Origin: Neoceratodus forsteri
Taxonomy: Eukaryota; Chordata; Ceratodontiformes; Ceratodontidae
NCBI GenBank assembly: GCA_016271365.2
Contig: CM028132.1
Coordinates: 588,821,001-588,885,000, forward strand
Length of the DNA: 64,000 nt
Reading direction: 5' to 3'
Both the position numbers and the translations under genes were made by a program. The notes below the pieces were generated by a model. It was not told the origin of the DNA, did not search any database, and worked only from the letters and a program-made list of their open reading frames with translations. Of this stretch, positions 1-10,057 are shown one piece after another; positions within the stretch are counted from its first letter, which is position 1; each line of letters opens with the position of its first letter.

Positions 1-1372
1 GGCTATTATAGGCCAGTCAGCCTGACATTGGTGGTGGGAAAGTTAATGGAGTCACTGCTGAAGGAATAGACTGTTGAAAATCTTGAATACAATGAGTTAC
101 AAGACCCGAGGCAGCATGGAGTCACGTGGTGGGGGTCTTGTCAAAGTAATCTGATAGAGTTCTTTGACTAGGTGACCAAGGAATTAGATCAGGTGGAGCA
201 GTAGATGTGGTCTACATACATTTCAGTAAGGCTTTCAACATCATTCCACATAGGAGGCTAGTAGGCAAGCTGGGTAGTTTAGGAGGGTCCAAAGGTGGTA
301 AACTAGGTAAGAAATTGGTTAGAGGATAGACAATAAAGGATGGTGGTAAATGGAGTTCACTCAGAGGAAATGAGGGTGACCAGACGGGTGCCTCAGGGAT
401 CAGTGCTGGGACCGGTCCTCTTTAATGTCTTTATAAGTGACATTGCAGAGGAGCTGGAATTAAAGGTCTGCCTCTTTGTGGATGACACCAAAATCTGCTA
501 TAGGACTGACACTCCAGGGGGATGGAAAGGATGAGCAGAGACCTGAGAAAATTTGAGGAGTGGTCAAGGGTATGGAAGCTGGGTTTCAATATGAAAAAGT
601 GCATAGTAATGCACTTGGGATGCAGAAATCCAGTGGCAGAGTACAGAATGGGAGGAATGGTACTGACGACCATCAAGCATGAAATGACCTGGAGGTAATT
701 ATATTGCATGACCTAGAGGTGGCCAGGCAGTGTGACAAGGCAGTTGGGCAGGCTAGTGGGATACTGTGGTGCACTGGGAGGAATATCACCAACAGAAAAG
801 AGGGAGGTGGTATTTGCCTCTGTATAGATCGTCGCTAGTAAGACCCCACCTAGAGTGCTGTGCTCAAGACAAAGTGGAGGCAGTCCAGAAGAGGGTGACT
901 AAAATGGTGCAGGATCTGCATCTGAAGCCCTACAAGGAGAGACTTAAGAACCTAAATATGTATATCCTAGAAGAGAGGAGAGGGGGATGTGATAGAAACC
1001 TTTAAATACCTCGTGGTTGTAAACAAGATACAGGACAAAAGAGCTTCTCACAAAAAAAAGGTGCTCAGGGACAAGGGGGCATGATAAGAAGCTGGGGAGG
1101 CCTAGATTCAGGAGAGATGTGAGGAAGTACGCCTTCACAGAAATAGTGGTGGATTCCTGCAGCAGTCTTACAGCAGATGTGGTGGGGGTGAAAATAATGG
1201 TGGGGTTCAAGAATGCATGGGATAGACATAAGGGAATCTTAGGAAAAGGGAAGGGGGTAAATGGGCTTGAGATCAGGTAGGATCTACAGATATACTATAG
1301 GCAGGGAAAAACAGGGAGACTAGGTGGGCAAAGTGGTCCTTATCTGCCAGCACATTCTATGTTTCTGTTTCT
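1..1372 (+). mobile_element. CR1-like LINE, decayed 3' fragment (RT to 3' tail)
   Basis: This is the 3' part of a CR1-type non-LTR retrotransposon; the window begins inside its reverse transcriptase (RT). The first bases translate to a decayed 'YRPVSLT...VVGKLMESLLKE' RT block. A clean stretch at 340-534 carries the VPQGSVLGPVLFN block and the catalytic box as FVDD in place of the usual F/YADD. The C-terminal region follows at 766-1240 in several frames, and the 3' end is 'cattctatgtttctgtttct' near 1350-1372. Many stops and frameshifts show it is dead. The same tail closes other plus-strand LINEs here (24460, 37072), which supports the orientation and family. Confidence 0.85.
340..534 (+). 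pseudogene. LINE reverse transcriptase fragment with FVDD box
   Basis: A 64-codon open stretch contains the RT motif 'RRVPQGSVLGPVLFNVFISD' followed by 'CLFVDDTKIC'. In active CR1-type RTs the box is F/YADD, so the Ala-to-Val change sits next to the two catalytic aspartates. It is part of the element covering 1-1372, and stop codons on both sides show the ORF is a remnant. Confidence 0.8.
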
Positions 1373-2737
1373 ACACAACCCACACCTAGGTTTTATTTTA
1401 CATTTTGTGCACCTTCCCATAAAGATGGTCTAAGCCCTGGCATCATAAGGGATCTAATGGATCTATCCTTTGGGTATAATGCTGTGCATTCATGATTGCA
1501 AAAGTTGTTCACCCATAGGCTGATGTCATCAATCAGATGTTAACTCAACCTCCTACTGCTCTGCAACAACAGGAGACATACAGTATATATTTTTTCAATA
1601 AAGATGATTCCACCCTTGCCAAGACCTTGTCACCACCCTCTTGCTCTGGTGACCAGTCCCAGCCCCATCAGTCACTAACCTCACCCCTGCTGCTGACCCC
1701 ACAGTTCTTCCCTCCTTTGCAGGGTTCTTTGGGCAGCATGGAGTGGTCCTTCTACCAGTGACTCAATCGAGATCCAGGGAAGCAGTGGGTTTCATAGGAT
1801 GAGGTCTAAGCGTAGCAGCTGTAACTATCATCTAGATGAAGCCCAACCATTTTCCCCCTTTTGTTCCTCCAACTCACCGCACTTGACAATGGTCACAGTG
1901 GACCATGCATATGCACAGATGATAACCTGTTTGTTATTTGATCCCTGGCCCTCCACAGGTGTCACTGTGTAAGTCCACCCCTGGTGGTAGCACTGCCATA
2001 TGGCAGCACTTCCTCCAAGCCCCCTCCAGCTGGCAGGCCGGTTCACAAGTCCACTTGTGAACCCAGGTTGAAGGGATAGCAATGCAGTGCCACAGGGCCA
2101 GCAGGTGGACCGGAGGCATGTTTACTTTTGTGCCTTATGGGGAGGGGAAAGGACAAGTACTTTGGCAACAGACAGGTAGTTGAATTAACCCTTAGGCTGC
2201 TGACAGAATTAGAATGTGTAGAACTTCTGGACTAATATATAAGTACATGGCACAATAAGGGTTAAAGAATATGACTTCAAGCCTGTGCATCTGCTAAAAC
2301 ACCAGGCATAGCAAATGGCCAAAGCAATATAGATGGTACAGCATTGCATATTATTCAGTGCATGGTACAATCTGATTGATCAAATAGGATTAGAACTTAT
2401 AGCGCTATCTTAGCATAAAGCCATGGCCTTCAATCTTGCATTCTTCTTGTATCCTGTTCAATTGCTGCTTATTTTTAATAAAATGATATTTTTCTATTAA
2501 TTACTGTTTTCTATTATTGTAATAAGGCACTCCAGACTGTGTGCTGTTTAGGCTATGTACATAACAAACTACAACCAGGTGTGTGGTAAGTGATGCTTCT
2601 ACATGCCCCACATATGTTGCACCATCAGCAACCTCGGAAGTGTGGTAAGACTCATCTTTATGGGACACTGTCAACCTTTTATGCATCACATTATTTCTAG
2701 TTAAAAATCCACATTTTATGATTACTTACCTTCTATA
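1373..2737. other. No gene recognised; one perfect 10-bp-stem palindrome
   Basis: I see no coding signature or known repeat here. The only clear structure is a perfect inverted repeat at 2041-2062, gttcacaagt / acttgtgaac with a 2-nt spacer. Short ORFs on both strands lack recognisable motifs. Confidence 0.5.
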
Positions 2738-3350
2738 AAATTCATTCATGGGTCAGCTTGTTGGCACAGCAGTAGCGCTACTGCTTGCAATACAGGGGAC
2801 CAGGGTTTGGAAGCGAGCCTGAGTCATCAGCGGCTGGCCAGGGGAAGAGGTTAGAGCATCTCAGAGGATGCTGTCTTCCTCCAGGGAAGGAAGGGAGGGT
2901 CACTGCCTCTGCTGCATTACTGCCACCTAGTTGAACTTGGGTGGCAATGCAATGGAGGCAGGCAGGTTAGGGTCTGGGTGATAGCTGGTTTGCACACCAG
3001 TACACCGCTGTGTGTGCGCGTGCTTGAGTCCCTAATGTGCTGTCTTCCAGAGGGGACATAACTAGGAAAATGGAAGCTCCGGTGTTCATAGGTGATAGGA
3101 CCCCAGTGCTCCTGGGGCCTGAGCGGCAGTAGCCATGTCACCTGACAAACCTGTGAGACTCAGAGGGATGGGCCACCCCTTATCTCTGCCATAGGGGGTA
3201 TACCATGGCTCAATGGAGGGGATGAAGTGGGCTAAGGCCCCAGAATGGACCCAGGTAAGCACCTTGGATCCCCAAAGGAGTCAGATGATGGAGTTAGAAG
3301 GTGCTATAGAGAATATGTGTTAAAAAAATAAAAAATTAAATTCATTCATG
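2738..3350 (+). mobile_element. tRNA-derived SINE candidate with 13-bp target-site duplication
   Basis: An insertion at 2751-3337 is flanked by identical 13-bp direct repeats, aaattcattcatg (2738-2750 and 3338-3350). Its head resembles a pol III type-2 promoter: an A-box-like ttggcacagcagta at 2761-2774 and a B-box-like ggtttggaagc at 2804-2814, about 30 nt apart. The 3' end is A-rich (taaaaaaataaaaaatt), as for SINEs mobilised by L1-type machinery. At 587 bp it is long for a simple tRNA SINE, so the ~500-bp body may come from another element. Target-primed insertion is inferred from the TSD and A-tail. Confidence 0.7.
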
Positions 3351-4260
3351 CTACTGGTTGCATTATTTGCCTCCTTGCTTAGCAGAACAGAAATGCATGC
3401 TAATTTATGAAATGGGCCTCAGATTTTGAGCCCTGTGATTGGTTGATAACCATGCATTAGAAGTGTCTAACGCATGGCTACAACTTGTCCTGGTAAACAG
3501 GACACAGTACCCACCTTTTAAATCCTTGTGCCAGCCTGCCAGGATCTCTCTCCCACTTTCCCGCTCCCTCACTCTCTTAGTTCCCACCACCGCACTCAGT
3601 CTGTTACTGAACCTTTGACCTCCTATTCACTTGCCCTCACTGTTAGGATGTTTCTAATTCTTTTAAAGAAGCAAGACCAAGCACCAAATAAAAAAAAAGT
3701 CTACCACAATCTCTCACCCCAACTGCTCACTCACTTTGCTGTCAGCCACTGACCCGCCCGCCCACCGCTCATTTCTCCGCTCACTTGGCCACTCTCATCC
3801 ACAACCCACTGGCCACTCCCTCGCTCCCACCCACTTACTAGTTCACTACAGTCACTGACCTTCATTTCTTTATTTCCAACTTTCTCAAGCAATAACCAAT
3901 TGCCTGAACAGAGACTGCTGCTTTCATACTTCCGCATCTCCTCCCTCAGTGCTACAGACATCGGAGGCTTCTTCAGTGCTGACAAGACAAGTTCAACAGA
4001 ATAAAAAAATGCAAAACCGTATAGTCACTCCATCTCCTCATGCCTGAAATGCAAAATATGCCAAAATAACTCTGTGTGTGGGGGGGGAAGGACACACGCA
4101 AACCTGAAACTACGGATGGCACAATAGTACAAAACTCAAGTCAAAAAAAATATATAGTAAACTGATAGAGACAGATAAACTATTTTATTTCATATGAACA
4201 CAATCATATATTTTTTTTTTCCCACTTAATCATTTAAATTTAATTTTGTCTTACATGAAC
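3351..4260. other. Pyrimidine-rich, gene-free stretch with a 28-bp imperfect palindrome
   Basis: No gene is recognised. 3450-3477 is an imperfect palindrome (ccatgcattag ... ctaacgcatgg). 3530-3870 is rich in C/T with repeated 'cactg/cactc' words and has no coding signature. 4200-4220 holds a T run. Confidence 0.45.
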
Positions 4261-4364
4261 TGTGCGTTAGTTCTAACACATGTCTAGGGGGCTGGACGCA
4301 CTCGGCCTGCGTCCTCGAGCCTCACTATGACCCCTAGCCATGCATTAGAACTGTCTAACGCACA
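4261..4364. repeat. Short inverted-repeat element (~104 bp)
   Basis: Left arm 4261-4290 (tgtgcgttagttctaaca...) pairs with right arm 4331-4364 (...ttagaactgtctaacgcaca) around a GC-rich loop. The right arm contains catgcattagaactgtctaa..., which recurs with one mismatch over 24 bp at 3451-3474. This suggests a dispersed palindromic motif or a MITE remnant. Confidence 0.55.
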
Positions 4365-6421
4365 CCCCAGAGTGGCTTATTGCTTACATATAGTTATACA
4401 TAACCTTGTTTTGTTTCAAACCCTTGATCTACTCCTATTCCATACTTCCTGAACATTAGAAACACCCCCTAACAGTGCAGTCACTCATGATGCAGTACTC
4501 TCTACTCCCACTGTATTATGAGTTGCTAGACTGTGTTAGGAGTGTTCCTAAGTCCAGGAAAGATGCACAGGAGTTGATCAAGGAATATAAACAAACATGT
4601 GTTTGTATGGTAGCACCAGTATGGGGGTCAGTCTGTTTTTCACTTTTTAAAAGAAAAAAAAAATCAAACTACTGGCTAATGTACATCAGCAGTCTCTGCA
4701 GAATGTGAACAATTATGAAATTTGTTTTTTAAACTAAGGACACTTTGAGGCCTAATGGGGCTTGATAGTACCTGTTTAAACACACCCTGGAGCATGTTTT
4801 TGTACTTCTAAAATAGCTAATTTAGGCAGACAAATGTTCGAATGAGATGTTTATAAGTTTAGAAAACAACTAGTGCTAATCTGATTGACAACCAGCCATG
4901 TGAGAACACAAATTACACCACACAGGCACACTATGTGTTTCAGCCAATTATATCCTTCCTTTTCTCACTACTATTTTAGAATGCTATTTCTTGGGTGGTT
5001 GAAGGTTCTTGGCTGACTTGTACCATGTAACCCTTCTCATTTGTGGGAATACCTATATTGACTCTGTGGAGTTCCTGGAGGACTTCTGAAGTTGCCAAGT
5101 CAACAACATTGCTTTCACCCACCTTCATCTAGGACTGCCATGGTGGAGACTAGGCAGCACAATAAGTGGTCAGTTTGTTTATTCAGTGCCATCAAGAGCA
5201 CAAGAGGGATCACAACTGTGCTGCTGCTGATATGGGACATGAACCGGGCCTGCTGCTGTGATGAGGGACCCAACCTTGATCCGGGCAGCCATGCATATTT
5301 GTGCCAGTGGCCAGAGTCATCTATGAGGGACAGAGAAAAAAGTAAATAAACATGGTAGTGACCACGATGCTTGCCTCTTGACCCCCAGGACTGCTGGAAA
5401 AGAGATTGGAGTAACGGGATAATTTTACATGTAAAGCACAGCCAATCAGGGAGCAAGGCACCCTGCTAAGAGGTCAGAGATGGCAGAAGATATACTGTAT
5501 TATGGGAAGCAAAGGCATTCATTTTGCCCATAAATATTCAGTGAATGAAAGAGGCCCATTTGGGTGTTAACCCACCCTCAGAAGGATTTAGCCAATCAGG
5601 GACTGGAGCTATATTCTGAGCAACTGCAGCTTCAGTTGAGGGTGTTCTATCTTATCTTGGAGGAAACAGGAAAGAGAGAGTATCTACCTCAAAGAGTTGC
5701 TTCAGAGAGGCCAGCCAGACTGCTGGAGACAGGGTTAGTCACCCTTTTATGCCGTGTTCCATTCTGCAATGCAGAGCTCACATTCCAGCAGCAGAAACTG
5801 AGATCAGTAGGCAGCTGCCTAAAAACTGAGTCGAGTGTGAGCAGAGCCTGAAGAAGAGCCCGATCATCTCAGCCTACCTGCTCATTGATTATCTGTGAAG
5901 TCCCCACACAGAACAGAAGAGGAGAAGGAAGAACTCCTTTCTAAACTATAAAAAAAAAAAGTCTCCACATGAGGTGAAGATCAGCAAGGATGATTTGGCA
6001 TCATGACTCAGTATGCCACCAGAAGTGCTGCAGTGATGGTCATGCCTGCAGCATCCAGATCTGGAAATCCTGACAGTAGCAGATTTGCAGAGGCAAGACC
6101 TGGTCTATCTTAGATGTCACTTGGGCATCATTTATTTATTAAGTTATTTACTGATTTATTTATTTATTTATAAACATTTCACTAGAAAGGACCCACTTAC
6201 CTGTAGATGACTTATTTCTAGTGTCATCAAGTGGGAAGGAAGAGGGGAGAATATACAGTATGAAATAAAACAACTGTACGGGTGTTAAGTATGCAGTCTG
6301 TCAGCATTGCAAATACAGTTCAACACAGGAAAAAAATACAACACTACACGTAATAGTATGCATAATAGGGCTGCAGCGACCTGAATAATTCACAAAGACG
6401 TTAATCCAGAAATTTGTTTGG
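4365..6421. other. No gene or recognised repeat
   Basis: I see only short ORFs without known motifs (for example at 4475-4708, 5092-5349 and 5564-5851), A/T homopolymer runs and a degenerate 'ttta' run near 6130-6170. Nothing supports an exon. Confidence 0.45.
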
Positions 6422-6466
<45 letters not shown>

Positions 6467-6484
6467 CTAGATAGATAGATAGAT
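6422..6484. repeat. (GATA)n microsatellite
   Basis: About 63 bp of tandem GATA with one GCTA interruption. It lies directly beyond the AAT-repeat tail of the L2 3' end at 6485-6790, so the two simple repeats meet at the element's 3' boundary. Confidence 0.95.
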
Positions 6485-6790
6485 GACAATAATAATAATA
6501 ATTATAATCTTTATTTTTAATGCGCCTTTCAAAAATCAAGGTGCAGAACAAACTGTAAAATCACATCAAGATAAAACATTACAATAAAAACCGATAAAAT
6601 AAATCACATCAAACAACATGATGAAACAATAAAATCAAACCAGGTCAACATCTTCCCCAAAAGCCTTAATCCACAGAAAGGATTTTAATGCTTGTTTAAA
6701 ACCCCCCACTGTTGCACACTCTCTAATCCAAAGTGGTAGAGAATTCCAGAGGGTTGGTGCCATGAACATAAAAGCATAGGTACAGCCGTA
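6485..6790 (-). mobile_element. L2-type LINE 3' end (ORF2 C-terminus plus 3'UTR)
   Basis: Read on the minus strand, 6790 to about 6650 encodes a typical L2 C-terminal segment, 'FMAPTLWNSLPLWIREC' then 'GGFKQALKSFLW'. It is followed by a 3'UTR with 'ttgaaaggcgcattaaaaataaagatt' and a terminal (ATT)n run at 6488-6507. The 3'UTR matches that of the L2 copy ending near 47610 (ttgaaaggtgctataaaaatgaag), so both are probably one family. The copy is strongly 5' truncated. Confidence 0.8.
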
Positions 6791-7109
6791 CATATATAGA
6801 AAGGTTCACACAATATGTATTAGCATTTTCTCACTAAGATAAAAACGCTATCACAGGCAGAGAATCCTAGCTAGCTAGAAACATCTTTATCTTGCTAGTA
6901 GGGTGCATCATTCTGTTTATCTTGCTAATGGAACACCTCACTAGCACAGGCTTTGCCTCACTGCTCGACTTGGCACTGCTCTAAACTGTGAGTTAGCATG
7001 AGCAATGTACTCACAGTAATGCGCGGCACCTGTGGTTAGTTTAAAACCCTTACACATTTTTTCTTTTAGTTTTACTAGTGATCTCTGTTCAATGTGCACA
7101 TTTTAAAAC

Positions 7110-7290
7110 ACAACATGTGGTGTGTGTCCATGAGCTATGTTACTTTTCTTTATTCATGGTTAGTGACCTCTTGTTCCCTCAGTTGTGGCTTTGTCACTCA
7201 TGAGGTTCAAGAGGTCACACTGACTGCTCATGAAGATGAATTCCATATCACATGGACAAGGATGCACATCACATATCCCCTATCAAAAAA
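7110..7290. mobile_element. Palindromic MITE-like element, copy 1
   Basis: The sequence folds on itself. A perfect 11-bp inner stem (gtgacctcttg 7163-7173, caagaggtcac 7208-7218) is extended by imperfect arms around 7113-7162 and 7219-7285. The loop holds 'agttgtggcttt'. Arm and loop words recur at 54570-54727 ('cctcttgatcctcacttgtggct') and in altered form at 59766-59890 and 63670-63840. It has no coding capacity, and its superfamily cannot be set from the sequence alone. Confidence 0.6.
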
Positions 7291-7299
7291 ATCTATATT

Positions 7300-7524
7300 T
7301 TTTTAATATCTGAAATATATCATTGAATCTCTAGATATGCTTAAAACATATATCAGACACATTCACACATTCCGGATATATTTTGAGATATATTAAGAGG
7401 ACTGTCTTGTAAACAGGAATTTTTTTCTTAATGACATGAAATATGCTGTACAAAAATTAAAGTTTTATCTATCTATATTTTAGATATTCACAGAATGATC
7501 CAAGATGTATCATATTTGGGAAAC

Positions 7525-7555
<31 letters not shown>

Positions 7556-8225
7556 CACATATGCTTTGTTATACTACTTAAAAATGAAACTTTTTGTTCT
7601 TTCAATGTTATGTCCTTGAACAAAATCAAAAATACTTATTTGTGCTGCACATTATTGCAGTTTCTACATCTTTTGCATTTTAAGTAAATATATATTTTGA
7701 ATTTTTCCAAATATATATTCCGAGTTACTCATACCATTTCATTTTTGGTTTCCATTATAAGATGCTAAATATATATAAAAAAAACAGAAATATATTTATA
7801 ACATAGTTTTAAATGATACCCATATGGAAACAGATTTTCTGTATTTTGTTAATATGTAGACTATATCTGAATATGCCTAAATATATCACATATTTCAGAT
7901 ATCGATGCATTTTCAGTTACAATTTAGATATTTGCAGAATTCAGTGAAAGATGCCTTATACTTTGTATTGATATACTAAATGCATATATTTTGTTATACC
8001 ATCAAAGAAAATATTTTGTTTCACTTGTTAATGTTTTATGGACTAATGAAAAATTATTACAGTGCTATGCAAGCGTTATTTTACTCCGTAATTTCTACAA
8101 TAACTGCATGTTAGCAATAATACATTTTCAGTATATTAGAGATATATTTTCTGAGATATATGTCATATGTTAAAATGGGTTTGGCCTGCTATACAGCTGG
8201 AAAGTATCTGTAATATATGTATTTT

Positions 8226-8270
<45 letters not shown>

Positions 8271-8400
8271 TATATATATATAATGCAAATAAATATATTT
8301 TATAGTTTATAAATAAGACTAATATATATTACATATGCCTTTATAATACATATAGACTACATTCTGTAAATACATACTGAATGCACTATTTCTACATATC
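7300..8400. repeat. AT-rich region with diverged ~430-bp tandem duplication and (TA)n runs
   Basis: Two diverged copies of a ~430-bp unit can be aligned by shared words: 'tagatatt..cagaat..' at 7482 and 7926, 'tttgttatac' at 7565 and 7990, 'tttctaca' at 7661 and 8092. Offsets are 425-444 bp. TA runs at about 7530-7555 and 8228-8283 lie within. A third, weaker unit may follow. No coding signature. Confidence 0.5.
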
Positions 8401-8477
8401 TTCTTATAGTAAAATATGTATACAAGCAAAGAAGACAGCTCCAAAATGTAGTGGTGCTCACAACTTAAATGTAAAAA

Positions 8478-8826
8478 CACTCATGGTAAAAGTTAGGTGC
8501 ATACTACACATACACATACACACATACTACACAGATCAGGAACTGCAGATACTATCTTAGATTTTTCATCACAAAGTTTATTTGTACAAAAATAAAATGT
8601 TTAAAACCAAACTAGGTTGCAATAGTAAAACATATTTCTCATCCCACAGGATTGATATTTAGCACTGTTCTCATGCTTTTCCAAGAACAGTGTGAAATGT
8701 CAGTCCTGTGGGGAGGTCAGTTTTTCACTCTTGCTACTTTTGGCTTTTGATTTACAGTGCTTTCTTTATTGTGCAAATAAACTTTGTGATGGAAAATCCA
8801 AGATGTGCCTTCTAGAGCTCCTGGTC

Positions 8827-8857
<31 letters not shown>

Positions 8858-8882
8858 CCTAACTTCTGCTGTGAGTAAACTA
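8478..8882. mobile_element. ~400-bp foldback (palindromic) element
   Basis: The left arm holds, in order, 'aaaagttaggtgca', 'gatcaggaactgcaga', 'catcacaaagtttatttgta' and 'cccacaggattgatattt'. The right arm carries the reverse complements in reverse order up to about 8880, with a mid-point near 'gctttt' at 8677-8682. A (CA)n/(TG)n tract occupies matching places in both arms (TG run 8829-8857), so the microsatellite may have grown after the palindrome formed. No ORF. Confidence 0.7.
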
Positions 8883-8937
8883 TGTTTCTTGTTTACTTAT
8901 AAGATACAGTACATGTAGAAAAAAATACATACAGTAC

Positions 8938-8988
8938 ATATATATATATATATATATTTATATATATGTGTGTGTGTATGTGTGTGTG

Positions 8989-9034
<46 letters not shown>
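8938..9034. repeat. Compound (TA)n/(TG)n microsatellite
   Basis: Alternating TA and TG tracts run about 97 bp. Short ORFs here are products of the simple repeat. Confidence 0.9.
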
Positions 9035-9036
<2 letters not shown>

Positions 9037-9228
9037 CATCCTGCAGAGCAAGAATGCACAGCTCACTCTGCAAGACTGAGAATATTTTCCATATCCTATG
9101 ATCTGCACATCATGTGTGCTAGTTATACAATGGGGGTAGGAGCTTCAGAAGTATTGTTATGTTTTCCTGTTCCTGTGTGCTGTCTGCTTTTTGTCTGTGT
9201 GGTCTGAGTGTGTGTGACTGTTTTGAAT

Positions 9229-9511
9229 GGGCTGGGAGTTTCAGAACCACTATGGGAAACAGCTGAGTGTTCTTTGCAATGTTAATTGAGTTACTTGCAG
9301 GTAGCAGTGAGAAAGAAACTGTTTTTTGAAGCAGTGTCATTTAGAATACATGCTGTAGTAAAGCTGAGAGTAGCATAGTAATGGGCTGGGAGTTTCAGAA
9401 ACACTATGGGAAATAGCTGAGTGTCCTTTGCAATGTTAATTGAGTTACTTGCAGGTACCAGTGAGAAACAGATTTGTGAAGCAGTTCACTTTAGAATGTA
9501 GGCTGTAGTGA
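9229..9511. repeat. Tandem duplication, 154-bp period, two copies
   Basis: 'gggctgggagtttcagaa.cactatgggaaa.agctgagtgt.ctttgcaatg...' at 9229-9360 is repeated from 9383 with few mismatches, an offset of 154 bp. It lies between a microsatellite and the palindrome at 9515-9790, upstream of the Crypton-like ORF. Confidence 0.8.
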
Positions 9512-9514
9512 GTG

Positions 9515-9790
9515 AGTGATGACATCAGCAGAGTAGGTATATTTGTCAGATATTTTAACTCTGGTGATGTCATCATCAGATATCGCACTGCAGTGGAAAT
9601 AACTGAGATTATTACACTTATATTGCTCTGACCCCCCATTGTATAACTACATACCATGGGGGTGAGATCAATTCCAGTGAAATAAATTATGTTATTTCCA
9701 CGGGAATGAAATAAATCCTCATGACGTGAGCAGAGTTAAAATAAATACCAGTTATACCTACTCTGCTTACATCAGTCACCTCCATCTAAA
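9515..9790. repeat. Imperfect palindrome upstream of the Crypton-like ORF
   Basis: 'gacatcagcagagtaggtata' (9521-9541) pairs with 'tatacctactctgcttacat' (about 9755-9774). 'ttttaactctg..gatgtca' (about 9552-9570) pairs with 'tgacgtgagcagagttaaaa' (9722-9741). The inner arms are 'tggaaataac' and 'gttatttcca'. A further inverted pair 'tagttatacaatgggg' (9120-9135) / 'ccccattgtataacta' (9635-9650) crosses this structure. Whether it belongs to the Crypton-like element or is a separate MITE is unresolved. Confidence 0.6.
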
Positions 9791-10057
9791 AACACTGACA
9801 AATGTCCGCCAAATTGCCACAACCCCTAAACTCACATTTAAACCATATGATTGGACTCACCTGCAACACTGCTCATTAAACTAAGAAGCTGCAAATCACT
9901 CGTGCTGCATTTGGAAAGCCGACTTTAGTACATCACTGACATCTGCAGTAGCGTACAGTAACATAGAAAAAAAAATGTCTAATCAAACAAATGTTTGAAA
10001 AACTGCTATTATTCCTCCATGCATGAACAAACTTGAGCTTAAAAAAAGCAACTAACA

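Noticed and set aside
5092..5456. Overlapping ORFs on both strands (85 and 113 codons)
   Set aside because: No motif, no splice-site pattern, no neighbouring exon.
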